In this document: positions 47,832-48,000 of the stretch, in pieces | How the letters are laid out: the number at the start of each line of letters is the position of its first letter | Numbering within the stretch: position 1 is the first letter of the stretch | Origin: Planctomycetota bacterium | Lineage (GTDB): Bacteria; Planctomycetota; SZUA-567; H5-PLA8 | Assembly (NCBI GenBank): GCA_023150555.1 | Contig: JAKLKQ010000053.1 | Span: 1 to 48,000, forward strand | Direction of reading: 5' to 3' | Length of the DNA: 48,000 nucleotides | Translations under genes and position numbers: made by a program | The notes under the pieces: model-generated | What the model saw: the letters and a program-made list of their open reading frames with translations, nothing else | The model's database searches: none | Told to the model about the DNA's origin: nothing

Positions 47832-47859
47832 GTTTGCCGTTTTCAGTTTTCCGTTTTCT
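47832..47859 (-). repeat. Inverted heptad array GTTTNCN
   Basis: GTTTGCC, GTTTTCA, GTTTTCC and GTTTTCT follow at exactly 7-bp steps (47832, 47839, 47846, 47853). Read on the minus strand the unit is GAAAAC-like, close to the GAAAC unit 480 bp upstream, so the two arrays face each other. Confidence 0.5.
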
Positions 47860-48000
47860 GTTCATCGCAATGCCTTCTTTCGTTCCCATAAGTCCAATGT
47901 TTCCGTCGCAGAATTTCTTCTGCACCTTGTTGGATTAGTGGAAAGATCGATACAAATCGCCATGTGCACTCCAGCACGTCGAGCAGCACCTCGTGATTCA

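Larger units (their letters stand above)
47234..48000. other. Gene-poor tail of the window
   Basis: No credible gene; frames are short and low in coding character. It contains two heptad repeat arrays in opposite orientation (listed separately), two GC-rich hairpins and T-rich runs such as CCTTTTGCTGTTTTTCAG. The sequence looks like an intergenic repeat unit or decayed element. It continues past the window edge. Confidence 0.5.

Overview
The window looks like a high-GC bacterial chromosome. It carries a ribosomal-protein/secY operon, an olefin (ole) cluster and a tRNA-borne genomic island. Lys/Ala-rich tails on many ribosomal proteins, a zinc-type S14, no L30 gene between S5 and L15, an oleABCD set and homospermidine synthase suggest Planctomycetota or another PVC-like or uncultivated lineage. 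This is inference from gene content and reading; no phylogeny was run.

Region 1 (1-1875) is mobile debris. It holds a truncated unknown gene, an IS3-type element broken several times whose transposase C-terminus has been replaced by an IS256/mutator-type end, and the C-terminal scrap of a tyrosine recombinase.

Region 2 (1876-19402) is an apparent 17.5-kb island integrated at the anticodon region of tRNA-Leu(CAA). A displaced 5' half of the tRNA lies at 1876-1920. The complete tRNA is at 19361-19449, next to a tyrosine recombinase (17713-19239). Matching short repeats flank both junctions inside the island. The cargo is a sulfur operon: a sigma-54 activator, cysK, a YezD-like gene, a porin, sbp, cysT, cysW and cysA, with a candidate sigma-54 promoter and three phased upstream repeats. 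Facing it is a chromate operon: chrA, a ChrB N-terminal-domain gene, and two tandem ChrB C-terminal-domain genes. Sulfate permeases also admit chromate, so high-capacity sulfate uptake and chromate efflux/sensing travel together here. A second recombinase module (13840-17142) with an excisionase-like gene and two unknown genes sits between cargo and the outer integrase.

Region 3 (19450-33552) is a ribosomal operon that starts at rplD: rplD, rplW, lepB, rplB, rpsS, rplV, rpsC, rplP, rpmC, rpsQ, rplN, rplX, rplE, rpsN, rpsH, rplF, rplR, rpsE, rplO, secY, adk, map, then a strong terminator. A good promoter and a nested three-helix leader precede rplD. Signal peptidase I (lepB) between rplW and rplB is unusual. 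Adk carries a 75-residue histone-H1-like basic tail.

Region 4 (33553-48000) begins with the oleA / oleBCD divergon for long-chain olefins, with a 9-bp-arm palindrome between the arms. It continues with a HTH plus receiver-like protein, a RadC-like JAMM protein with a zinc ribbon, homospermidine synthase, a ROK sugar kinase with a HAD phosphatase, and an M16 presequence-protease-like peptidase. It ends with an AT-richer orphan gene and a gene-poor tail containing two inverted heptad-repeat arrays around GC-rich hairpins.
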